In this document: piece after piece, positions 1-6,951 of the stretch
Position numbering within the stretch: the stretch's first letter is position 1
Layout of the letters: every line of letters begins with the position of its first letter
Source: Marinifilum caeruleilacunae
GTDB lineage: Bacteria > Bacteroidota > Bacteroidia > Bacteroidales > Marinifilaceae
Length of the DNA: 36,536 nt
Assembly (NCBI RefSeq): GCF_013141825.1
Contig: NZ_RZNH01000006.1
Coordinates: 126,285 to 162,820 of the forward strand
Direction: 5' to 3'
The notes under the pieces: generated by a model
What the model was told of the DNA's origin: nothing
The model's database searches: none
Seen by the model: only the letters and a program-made list of their open reading frames with translations
Program-made: the position numbers and the translations under genes

Positions 1-77
1 CTGTGGCTCGTTTAGCCAATGGTAAATAAAGTGTCTAATACAGAAAATTATCTAAATCAGGTTTTCGGCGGTCTAAA

Positions 78-140
78 GGTGCAGCGCACCGACATATTTA
101 TAGCCTAAGGATTAGTACATATCAAAAGGTGCATCGCACC
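78..140. repeat. Pair of short palindromes GGTGCNNCGCACC
   Basis: Two nearly identical palindromic units occur 50 bases apart: GGTGCAGCGCACC at 78-90 and GGTGCATCGCACC at 128-140. Both are preceded by AAA and followed by G. They differ only at one central base. They look like a small dispersed repeat family or a pair of hairpins downstream of a gene outside the window. There is no T-run, so they are not classic terminators. Confidence 0.55.
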
Positions 141-226
141 GTGGTATAAAATATCACCTTGAACAATTAATCACACCGCCTATTTCATATTTTCTATCAT
201 TCTTAATGGCTAGTAGAAAATTGAAT

Positions 227-290
227 AAGGTTAATTAAGGTTAATTTCATTTTTCTCTTCACCCCCAATTTACATGTGCGTGTTTTACTA
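227..290 (+). promoter_or_regulatory. Shared promoter-like module upstream of the first FG-GAP gene
   Basis: AAGGTTAATT occurs twice in perfect tandem (227-246). It is followed by TTCACCC (TTCA at 258) and then GTGTTTTAC (GTG at 280, exactly 22 nt after TTCA). The same TTCA-to-GTG spacing recurs upstream of five other genes in the cluster. I infer a bipartite promoter (possibly for an alternative or ECF sigma factor) preceded by an activator or repressor site. It does not fit the usual TAnnTTTG housekeeping -7 box. Confidence 0.55.
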
Positions 291-392
291 ATAAAAGAGA
301 TAAAGGTCTGATTAGATTGTCTGATAGATCTTAACTCCAAATGCAAGTAATACGAAAAGATTTTTAATCAACTGTACGTAAAAAACGAACAT

Positions 393-2285
393 ATGAAAAG
401 AATTGTAAACCTACTATTAGTGGTTTGTTGTGTGTTATCCGCAACAGCGCAAAACAGGGAAGAGGACAAGGAGAAAACCAAGAACTTTCCTAAAATGAGG
501 GAAATTAAAAATGCAGATATTCCTGGAGCTCCACTTTTAAAGAACCCTATACTATTGACTGGAAGTAAAAATGAAATCAGAACCGAGAAACATGGTTTAA
601 TCTATCCTGCCTTTTTCGATTGGAACAAAGATGGAAAGAAGGATTTGTTATTGGGCGAGTTCGAAACGGGAGATACAGGATCAAACATCAAAGTCTATAT
701 CAATAAAGGCTCTGATAAGAAACCAAAATATACTGGTGAATATTTCTATGCAACGGATATCAAGGGAGATACCATTACCAATCATCAGTGGTGCTGTATC
801 GGAATTCATCCAAGAATTGTAGATATGGATGGCGATGGGCATTTAGATATATTGTCTGGTCAGTACAATCCTGGAAAGATTTCCTGGTGGAGAGGCTCTG
901 ATAAAGGTTTTCTACCTCGGGTTTTCATCGACCAGGAAGGATATGTTGAAGGGGCTCGCCTTACACATGACGATCCATCATGGGATCCGAAAGCAAACTC
1001 CTACTGGAACTACACTTCGGCCGACTTTGCCGACTTCAATGGTGATGGTTTATTGGATTTGTTTGTTGGTGGATCAGACGGTTTTCGTGTAGCACTAAAC
1101 AAAGGCACAAAAGTAAAACCCAAGTTTGGCCTGAGAAAATATTTGCACCATGTTGATGGAAGTATCCTGAAAGTGAATGATCCTGAGCAAAAATGGGTAG
1201 AACAAGCTAAAAAAGACGGAACCTATATTAACCTGGCAGGAGTTGGCAAAGGTTACATGACACCAACAGACTGGGATGGCGATGGAGTATTAGACCTATT
1301 GGTTACGCATGAATATTACCAAAAAGGACACAATCCTGTTGAATTTTTCCGAGGTGTTCAAACCGATAAAGGTTTACGATTCGAAGCTAAAAGAGCACTG
1401 TTTAGCGAGCTAAATGGCGATAAAGCAATGCCGGGTTGTCAGCCAATGATCACTGTTGTGGATTATAACAATGATGGCGTACAGGATATTGTGATGGGAA
1501 TTTCCATCCCAACCATTAACGGATATGATGCTGTACCGGAAATTGCCTGGAGATGGGTAAAAGATATGCAAATTGAGATGCCTGGTAAAGATGCTGGTCG
1601 TACCATTAAATGGGCAGGTGGTGTTGAAGGAGCAATTAAAAAGATTGAAGCAGATACCATGGGCTGGACTCGCAGAATGTACATGGGTAATCTGGATGAT
1701 TACAAGTATCTGACCATGCGTCACAGAGGATATACATTCGTTTTTTACGGTAAAAAGAGTGATACAAAAGCCATAGCAAAAAAAGCAGAAGCCCAACCAG
1801 CCTTCCAACGTAAGCCATGGAAAAATGAGTTGGTTAAAAGCTCCTCAACGAAAGGACCGGTAAGTTTTACGATAAAATCGCCAGAGCGTGTAAAGTATGG
1901 AAAAGAACATATGCTTGAGATTGATTTTAAGTTGAAAAAAGATTGGTACCTGTATACCGAAAACAAAGCCAATATATCGGCTGGCTTTATTCCAACAGTA
2001 GTTAGTGTTGAACTGCCAGATGGTGTTGATAAAATTGGTGAACTGGTAATGCCGAAAGAAACGCCAAAAGGAGGTATGGTAGTTTATAAGGGAGATAGTG
2101 TTTGCTTCAAGCAGAAGTTTTCATTGAAGCGCCCAACAAGAGAGCAATATATGGATAAAAACTTTAAACCTTTAAGAGAGGTGGATATTAAGGTGAAGAT
2201 CAAGTTTCAAACCTGTAACAACGAAATGTGCTTGCCACCCGAAGAACATGTGGTGGATGTAAAAGCTAATGTAAGCATGCGATAG
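393..2285 (+). CDS. FG-GAP/VCBS propeller protein with C-terminal DsbD-alpha-like domain
   Basis: Exported 630-residue protein with a Sec signal peptide ending near residue 20 (SATAQ). The body has Ca-binding type FG-GAP/VCBS motifs (D-x-N/D-x-D-G-x-x-D) near residues 77, 144, 214, 293 and 357, pointing to an integrin-like beta-propeller. A vicinal cysteine pair sits in WCCIGIHPR (Cys134-Cys135). Residues about 485-630 resemble the DsbD N-terminal (alpha) immunoglobulin-like domain, including the active-site-like C-N-N-E-M-C (608, 613) followed by LPPE, comparable to the CxxxxxCYPPE region of E. coli DsbD. The fusion suggests a propeller that receives or passes electrons by thiol-disulfide exchange; substrate unknown. 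A close paralogue lies at 10741-12624. The start codon follows an A-rich leader and gives a good signal peptide. The domain calls are fairly secure; the function is inferred. Confidence 0.85.
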   Translation: MKRIVNLLLVVCCVLSATAQNREEDKEKTKNFPKMREIKNADIPGAPLLKNPILLTGSKNEIRTEKHGLIYPAFFDWNKDGKKDLLLGEFETGDTGSNIKVYINKGSDKKPKYTGEYFYATDIKGDTITNHQWCCIGIHPRIVDMDGDGHLDILSGQYNPGKISWWRGSDKGFLPRVFIDQEGYVEGARLTHDDPSWDPKANSYWNYTSADFADFNGDGLLDLFVGGSDGFRVALNKGTKVKPKFGLRKYLHHVDGSILKVNDPEQKWVEQAKKDGTYINLAGVGKGYMTPTDWDGDGVLDLLVTHEYYQKGHNPVEFFRGVQTDKGLRFEAKRALFSELNGDKAMPGCQPMITVVDYNNDGVQDIVMGISIPTINGYDAVPEIAWRWVKDMQIEMPGKDAGRTIKWAGGVEGAIKKIEADTMGWTRRMYMGNLDDYKYLTMRHRGYTFVFYGKKSDTKAIAKKAEAQPAFQRKPWKNELVKSSSTKGPVSFTIKSPERVKYGKEHMLEIDFKLKKDWYLYTENKANISAGFIPTVVSVELPDGVDKIGELVMPKETPKGGMVVYKGDSVCFKQKFSLKRPTREQYMDKNFKPLREVDIKVKIKFQTCNNEMCLPPEEHVVDVKANVSMR

Positions 2286-2303
2286 TTTTTTTGATTAGGG
2301 TGA

Positions 2304-2339
2304 AAAGACTGTTTCCTGTAATGGGGAATGGTCTTTTTT
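2304..2339 (+). terminator. Probable intrinsic terminator after the first FG-GAP gene
   Basis: AAAGAC (2304-2309) pairs with GTCTTT (2331-2336), with an inner TTCC/GGAA stem, and the hairpin runs into a T-tract at 2333-2339. It starts 19 bases after the stop codon. Confidence 0.65.
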
Positions 2340-2340
2340 A

Positions 2341-2380
2341 AAGTCCAAAAGTCCAAAAGTCCAAAAGTCTTAAAGTCAAT
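2341..2380. repeat. 8-bp tandem repeat (AAGTCCAA)
   Basis: Three perfect copies of AAGTCCAA (2341-2364) are followed by two degraded copies (AAGTCTTA, AAGTCAAT). The array lies directly after the terminator and outside any gene. Confidence 0.8.
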
Positions 2381-2421
2381 GAGATTATTACACATTATTA
2401 ATTACTCATTGTTAACGCTCG

Positions 2422-2486
2422 AAGGTTAATTAAGGTTAAATCTCATCCAGCTCTTCATTCCATAATCAAGCATGCGTGTATTACTA
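2422..2486 (+). promoter_or_regulatory. Shared promoter-like module upstream of the first thioredoxin-TPR gene
   Basis: AAGGTTAATT (2422-2431) is followed in tandem by AAGGTTAAAT (2432-2441). TTCATTC begins at 2454 and TGCGTGTATTAC at 2473, with GTG at 2476, 22 nt after TTCA. This matches the first module closely, including TGCGTGT. The flanking sequence just 5' (ACTCATT, CGCTCG) also matches the module at 4144, showing that the two upstream regions are duplicates. Confidence 0.55.
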
Positions 2487-2547
2487 GAACAAAGGGACTT
2501 TTAGAAAATAAGTTTCAAATTAATCTAACCAAAAATAGAGATAAACA

Positions 2548-3810
2548 ATGAAGAAAGTATTACTGATTGCATTACTTGCAATTTTTAGTGTAGGTGTGAA
2601 TGCACAGGGAATTCAGTTTGAACAAGGTACATTTGCCGAAGCTTTGACAAAAGCTGAAAAAGAAAACAAATTGTTGTTTGTAGATTTTTACACCACATGG
2701 TGTGGCCCATGCAAGAAAATGTCAAAAACCATTTTCACTCAAGATGAGGTTGGTGCTTTTTTTAACCAAAACTTCATTTCTTTAAAAGTGGATGCTGAAA
2801 AAGGTGAGGGACCAGAATTGGCAGGAAAATACAATGTAAAAGGCTTTCCAACCATGATTTTTTTTAATGGCGATGGATCTGAAAACAAGCGTTTGGTAGG
2901 AGCAACTCCTGATGCGGGTTTCTTCCTGAGTTTTGCCAAGCAGGTAACAGGCGATGAGACGCCATTTTTAGAGAAGTATGAAGCTTACAAAAAGGGAAAT
3001 AGAAATCTGGATTTTGTAAGAAGCTTAATCCTTTCCGGAGGTGTATATGCCTCAACTTTACCACGCGAAGAACAGGGCCCTTGGTATGAAAAATTTGCTG
3101 ATATGGCATCCTGGTATTTTGTTTGCAAACAACCACAGCAAATGATGAACAAAGACGACTTTCGTCTGATTTCAATGTATTTAGATGGACCGAATAACGG
3201 AAATCCATTTGTGGAGCACATTTACAATAATTATGAGGCTTGGAAGAAAGTGATTCCTGTTGAAGATTTAACCATGTTCATTTTGAGAACAAACAACCAG
3301 TCGATTCACGATTCATACCAGAAGGGAAACTTGAAATTTCGTGAATACCTGGCAGCAATACATGGTCGTTTGGCCCAGGCTCATATCGATGGAAAAGCAA
3401 ATGATACGCATGAGGTGATGACCTATGTTGCCGAGGCTGGTTATTGCCTGCATGGTTTAAAAGATGTAGACGGCTACCTGGATTGGAATGAAAAATACAA
3501 AGCATACCAGAAAGAAAAAGGTGAGTTGGATGCCAGAAGCTATATGGCTACTGTTGGCAACTGTTTGCATGCTTCGAAAGATTACATTAGCGAAAAGCAG
3601 GTGAAAAGGTTGATGAAATTTATCGAATTGGGATTAAAATTAGATGCCAATGCAAGTACACTTATCGAAAATAAAGGAGATTGCTACGCATTACTTAAAA
3701 ACTCTGAAAAAGCAAAAGAGTGCTACAATAAAGTAATTGAATTAACCAAAGACAGCAGACATGCTGATTACTATAAAGAAAATATGACCAAAAAAATTCA
3801 AGCGCTATAA
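2548..3810 (+). CDS. Exported thioredoxin-fold protein with helical TPR-like tail
   Basis: 420 residues with a signal peptide (cut expected after VNA, near residue 19). The thioredoxin fold occupies about residues 20-140 with the active site TWCGPCKKM (Cys52, Cys55) and the cis-proline in GFPT (Pro101). The stretch VDAEKGEGPELA between them is shared by all four thioredoxin-like proteins of this cluster. The remaining 280 residues are helical; the last 60 (KAKECYNKVIELTKD) look like a tetratricopeptide repeat. It is a very close paralogue of the gene at 5602. The CGPC site suggests a reductant or disulfide shuffler in the periplasm, but partners are unknown. A conserved TAATCTAACCAAA leader element lies 27 nt before the start. 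The gene has its own promoter-like module and terminator, so it can be expressed alone. Confidence 0.88.
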   Translation: MKKVLLIALLAIFSVGVNAQGIQFEQGTFAEALTKAEKENKLLFVDFYTTWCGPCKKMSKTIFTQDEVGAFFNQNFISLKVDAEKGEGPELAGKYNVKGFPTMIFFNGDGSENKRLVGATPDAGFFLSFAKQVTGDETPFLEKYEAYKKGNRNLDFVRSLILSGGVYASTLPREEQGPWYEKFADMASWYFVCKQPQQMMNKDDFRLISMYLDGPNNGNPFVEHIYNNYEAWKKVIPVEDLTMFILRTNNQSIHDSYQKGNLKFREYLAAIHGRLAQAHIDGKANDTHEVMTYVAEAGYCLHGLKDVDGYLDWNEKYKAYQKEKGELDARSYMATVGNCLHASKDYISEKQVKRLMKFIELGLKLDANASTLIENKGDCYALLKNSEKAKECYNKVIELTKDSRHADYYKENMTKKIQAL

Positions 3811-3837
3811 TTAGCTTTGAATCGTGAGTAGTTTCAG

Positions 3838-3868
3838 GCCATTCCTTGTACGGGGGAATGGCTTTTTT
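3838..3868 (+). terminator. Intrinsic terminator
   Basis: GCCATTCC (3838-3845) pairs with GGAATGGC (3855-3862), followed by six T. It lies 28 bases after the stop codon of the thioredoxin gene. Confidence 0.85.
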
Positions 3869-3869
3869 A

Positions 3870-4143
3870 GTCAAAAAAATACATGAATCTGGAGGTAAAC
3901 AGGAAAGTTTCTTGACTAGAAAACTAGCTGTAATGAATGCAAGTTAGCCCTGAAAGGGCATTTCATTTCAGCCCAGGGCAAATGAGCGCAGCGAATGTCA
4001 TCCTGGCTTATGGTTGGTAAATCTCTCGTCGCAACTAGTGATCATCATTATTGTAATTCAATGCATGCGACGAAAGAAAAGAGGAAAAATTCAAGAGATT
4101 ATTATCCATTACTAGTTATCCATTACTCATTATTAACCGCTCG
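3870..4143. repeat. Intergenic stretch with a dispersed-repeat-like element
   Basis: This part of the 456-bp gap between two thioredoxin genes has no believable gene; the 79-codon frame at 3995-4234 runs through the regulatory module and looks like nothing known. It contains GCCCTGAAAGGGC (3947-3959), TTCAGCCCAGGGCAA (3967-3981), and an inverted pair TCGTCGCA (4026-4033) / TGCGACGA (4066-4073). GC-rich fragments of the kind 'GCCCTGAAAGGGC...TTCAGCCCAGGGC' are, from memory, seen as interspersed intergenic repeats in several Bacteroidota genomes. I could not verify copies elsewhere in this genome. Confidence 0.45.
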
Positions 4144-4208
4144 AAGGTTAATTAAGGTTAATTCTCACTCTTCCCTTCATTCCATTGGAAAGAGTGCGTG
4201 TTCTTCAA
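4144..4208 (+). promoter_or_regulatory. Shared promoter-like module upstream of the second thioredoxin gene
   Basis: A perfect tandem AAGGTTAATT (4144-4163) is followed by TTCATTCC (TTCA at 4176) and TGCGTGT (GTG at 4198), again 22 nt from TTCA to GTG. The AAAGGGAC a few bases downstream also recurs in the module at 2422. A TAATCTAACCAAAAA leader element follows at 4244, 23 nt before the start codon. Confidence 0.55.
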
Positions 4209-4266
4209 ATACAAAGGGACTTATAAGTAAATGAAGTTCGAATTAATCTAACCAAAAACATATACA

Positions 4267-5484
4267 ATGAAAAGATTAGTAATGATTGCTTGCCTCTTGA
4301 TGGCAACAATTGCAGTAAAAGCACATCAGGAAGGAAAAGGAATGAAATTCTTCCATGGAACTTATGAAGAGTTGCTGGCTGAGGCTAAAAAGCAAGACAA
4401 GAAAATTTTTATCGATTTCTATACCAAATGGTGCGGACCATGTAAAGCCATTGCGAAAAATGTGTTCCCGCTGGAGTCGGTTGGTAAATTCTACAACGAA
4501 CACTTTATCTGTTACAAGGTAGATGCCGAAGTTGGAGAGGGGCCCGAGCTGGCAAAGAAATACAAAGTAAAAGGCTTTCCAACATTTACTTTCACCGATG
4601 CCGAAGGGAAATCGATTTACGAAGGAACCTCAATAGGTGCAGGTGATGAAAAAGGATTTTTAAGATTGGGGCGCCTGGCCCTTGGTTTGGAAAAGAAAGA
4701 TTGGGCGTGGTACCAGGAAGAGTTCAAAAAAGGAGCGCGTTCAGTTGCTTTTCTCGATGAATATTTCCAGGCCAGAATGGCTGCAACTCACAGACCTCCA
4801 AGTGCCGACGACTGGTACATGATGTATGAATGTTATCCAGAAAATGAACGTTGGGAAGGAAAGCCTTTGCTAATGGCATTTTGGCAAGCTCGTTATGGCA
4901 ACAAATTCTACAATGTAGTAGTTAACAACAAGGAAAAATTTCCACTCTTAAAAGATGCTGCAAATGCTGTTGCCTGGTTCTGTTCTTCCTTATACGATTC
5001 TATGGGTGATGAGGCAAAACTCAAAGCTACTTTTGAAGCCATGAAAAAAGATTTTCCAGCTTATGCTGATCAGGCAAAAGATCTTTTCGATCGTGATATG
5101 TTGAGATTTAACGGACAAGAAGCTGAACATGTTCTAAAAATGATGGAATACAAGGAAAAGTATGGTGAACCTCTTGGCTTTGATCAAATGGTTGGTTTTT
5201 CGGCCTTAAAAGCAAAAGAGCTAAAGCCTGAGCATGCCGATTTTATTCGCAAAAAGTATGAAGAAGGTTTGAATGCCACTCCCGTTCATTTCTTTTCGGT
5301 AGGTGCTTATGCTTACTTAAGCTACAAAGCTGGTAAAACAGGTGAAGCAAAGGAAATTGCTAAAAAATATGCCAAAGAAGCTGAAAAATATGCTACATCA
5401 AAGAAATCAGCCTGGCCATATTCAATCGTGCAAAATTTACTAAAGGGAGAGGAGCTAAGCCCGCTTTCATTTCCAAAAAGATAA
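4267..5484 (+). CDS. Exported thioredoxin-fold protein, distinct helical tail
   Basis: 405 residues with a signal peptide ending around VKA-HQ (residue 19). The thioredoxin domain has KWCGPCKAI (Cys56, Cys59) and a cis-proline in GFPT (Pro105). The VDAEVGEGPELAKKY segment is shared with the sister genes. The C-terminal 270 residues are alpha-helical and Trp/Tyr-rich early (WYQEEF, DDWYMMYECYP), and diverge clearly from the tails of the genes at 2548 and 5602. This points to a different binding partner with the same redox head. Role inferred: periplasmic thiol-disulfide exchange. It sits between two near-identical paralogues, so the three probably arose by local duplication and divergence. Confidence 0.86.
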   Translation: MKRLVMIACLLMATIAVKAHQEGKGMKFFHGTYEELLAEAKKQDKKIFIDFYTKWCGPCKAIAKNVFPLESVGKFYNEHFICYKVDAEVGEGPELAKKYKVKGFPTFTFTDAEGKSIYEGTSIGAGDEKGFLRLGRLALGLEKKDWAWYQEEFKKGARSVAFLDEYFQARMAATHRPPSADDWYMMYECYPENERWEGKPLLMAFWQARYGNKFYNVVVNNKEKFPLLKDAANAVAWFCSSLYDSMGDEAKLKATFEAMKKDFPAYADQAKDLFDRDMLRFNGQEAEHVLKMMEYKEKYGEPLGFDQMVGFSALKAKELKPEHADFIRKKYEEGLNATPVHFFSVGAYAYLSYKAGKTGEAKEIAKKYAKEAEKYATSKKSAWPYSIVQNLLKGEELSPLSFPKR

Positions 5485-5497
5485 TTGATATTTCTCA

Positions 5498-5534
5498 AAA
5501 GCCTGTCAGAGCGAATTAAGCCTGACAGTGCTTT
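5498..5534 (+). terminator. Hairpin, probable (leaky) terminator between thioredoxin genes
   Basis: AAAAGC-CTGTCAG (5497-5509) pairs with CTGACAG (5522-5528) and GCTTTT (5530-5535), followed by GCTTTTT. The next gene lacks the shared promoter module, so this hairpin may attenuate rather than stop transcription. Confidence 0.6.
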
Positions 5535-5601
5535 TGCTTTTTCATATTGCTGAACAGCAATCAAATCTGAAAAATTAATCTAACCAAAACAAATACAAAA
5601 A

Positions 5602-6870
5602 ATGAAAAGATTACTATTGGTGGCAGTAATGGCGGTGATTTCACTGTCTGTTTCTGCACAGGGAATTCAATTCGAACACGGCACTTTTGCTGAAGCTTTA
5701 GCAAAAGCTAAAAAGGAGAACAAATTGCTATTTGTAGATTTCTACACTACATGGTGTGGCCCTTGTAAAAAAATGTCGGAAACCATCTTCACACAAAAAG
5801 AAGTTGGCGATTATTACAACAAAAATTTTATCTCTTTAAAGGTTGATGCCGAAAAAGGAGAAGGTCCAAAATTGGCAGAAGCAAATAAGGTGAAAGGTTT
5901 TCCAACAATGATTTTCTTTAATGCCGATGGAACAGAAAACAAGCGTTTGGTAGGAGCTACTCCCGATGCAGGTTTCTTTATCAGCTTTGCGAAACAGGTT
6001 ACGGGCGAAGAAAAGCCATTTCTTGAGCAATTCGAGGCATACAAAAAGGGGAATAGAAACCTCGATTTTGTAAGAAACCTGATTCTTGCAGGTGGAGTTT
6101 ATGCTTCAACTTTACCACGCGAAGAGCAAACTCCATGGTTTGAAAAGTTTGCCGAAATGGCTTCCTGGTATTTCGTGTGTAAACAACCTCACGAAATGAT
6201 GAACAAGGAAGATTTTCGCTTGATTTCGATGTATTTGGATGGTCCAAACAACGGAAATCCATTTGTGGAACACATTTATAACAATTATGAAGCCTGGGCG
6301 AAAGTTATTCCAAATGCAGATCTTTCCATGTTCATTTTCAGAACAAACAATCAATCTATTCACCAGGCATATCGTACTGGCGATTTGAAATTTCGCGAAT
6401 ACCTGGCTGCAGTTCACGGTCGATTGGCAAAGGTATATGCCGATACACCTGATGCGGATGCAGAGGATACTTTCCAGATTATGACCATGGTTGGAGAATC
6501 GGGACTTTGTTTGTACAAAAAAGATTTAGATGGTGTTCTGGATTGGAACGACAAATACCTGGCATATGAATTGGCAAAGGGAGAAGTTGAATCGTATTCT
6601 TACAACACCTCAGCTGGTCAGTTACTACAAGCTAAGGATGCCATTACTCCTGCGCATGCAAAACGCGTAATGAAAATCTTAAAAACAGGCTTGAAAAAAT
6701 ACCCTGGCGACAGAAGTCTTACCATCTCTTTGGGAGAATATTCGGCACTACTTGGTGATAAAAAAACAGCCAAAGAATGTTACGAAAAGGTAATTGAAAT
6801 GACAAAAGATGGGCGAGGTGCAGATTACTTTAAAAACCTAATGGAAGAAAAGCTACAAGCATTAAAATAA
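5602..6870 (+). CDS. Exported thioredoxin-fold protein with helical TPR-like tail, paralogue of 2548
   Basis: 422 residues with a signal peptide ending near residue 19 (SVSA-Q). The active site TWCGPCKKM is at Cys52/Cys55 and the cis-Pro in GFPT. Nearly collinear with the 2548 protein over its whole length, including the segments FVEHIYNNYEAW and RLISMYLDGPNNGNPF; differences gather in the last 140 residues. The tail ends in a TPR-like helix pair (TAKECYEKVIEMTKD). It lacks the TTCA/GTG promoter module but has the TAATCTAACCAAAA leader 26 nt before the start, so it is probably read through from the gene before it. Periplasmic thiol exchange is the likely role; why two near-identical copies are kept is not evident. 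Confidence 0.87.
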   Translation: MKRLLLVAVMAVISLSVSAQGIQFEHGTFAEALAKAKKENKLLFVDFYTTWCGPCKKMSETIFTQKEVGDYYNKNFISLKVDAEKGEGPKLAEANKVKGFPTMIFFNADGTENKRLVGATPDAGFFISFAKQVTGEEKPFLEQFEAYKKGNRNLDFVRNLILAGGVYASTLPREEQTPWFEKFAEMASWYFVCKQPHEMMNKEDFRLISMYLDGPNNGNPFVEHIYNNYEAWAKVIPNADLSMFIFRTNNQSIHQAYRTGDLKFREYLAAVHGRLAKVYADTPDADAEDTFQIMTMVGESGLCLYKKDLDGVLDWNDKYLAYELAKGEVESYSYNTSAGQLLQAKDAITPAHAKRVMKILKTGLKKYPGDRSLTISLGEYSALLGDKKTAKECYEKVIEMTKDGRGADYFKNLMEEKLQALK

Positions 6871-6891
6871 GATCTTTCACATCAATAAATT

Positions 6892-6932
6892 AACCAGTAT
6901 TGGGATTGTTTTGAATGATCCTGCTACTGGTT
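6892..6932 (+). terminator. Weak hairpin between thioredoxin and propeller lipoprotein
   Basis: AACCAGTA (6892-6899) pairs with TACTGGTT (6925-6932), but only three T follow. It may be an attenuator or an mRNA-stabilising hairpin. The 81-bp gap and absence of the shared promoter suggest the next gene is at least partly co-transcribed. Confidence 0.35.
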
Positions 6933-6951
6933 TACCCAAACAACAAAATCA

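Larger units (their letters stand above)
1..392. other. Intergenic region, no convincing gene
   Basis: No convincing coding region lies here. The first 35 bases could be the last codons of an upstream gene in one of two frames, but too little is present to tell. The region holds two short GC-rich palindromes (78-90, 128-140) and the promoter-like module of the first gene (227-290). From about 290 to the start codon at 393 there is an AT-rich leader of roughly 100 bases with no Shine-Dalgarno sequence. Confidence 0.6.

Noticed and set aside
3995-4234. 79-codon + strand open frame between two thioredoxin genes
   Set aside because: It runs through repeat-like DNA and the tandem 10-mer/TTCA/GTG module, has no recognisable protein features and no leader like the true genes.
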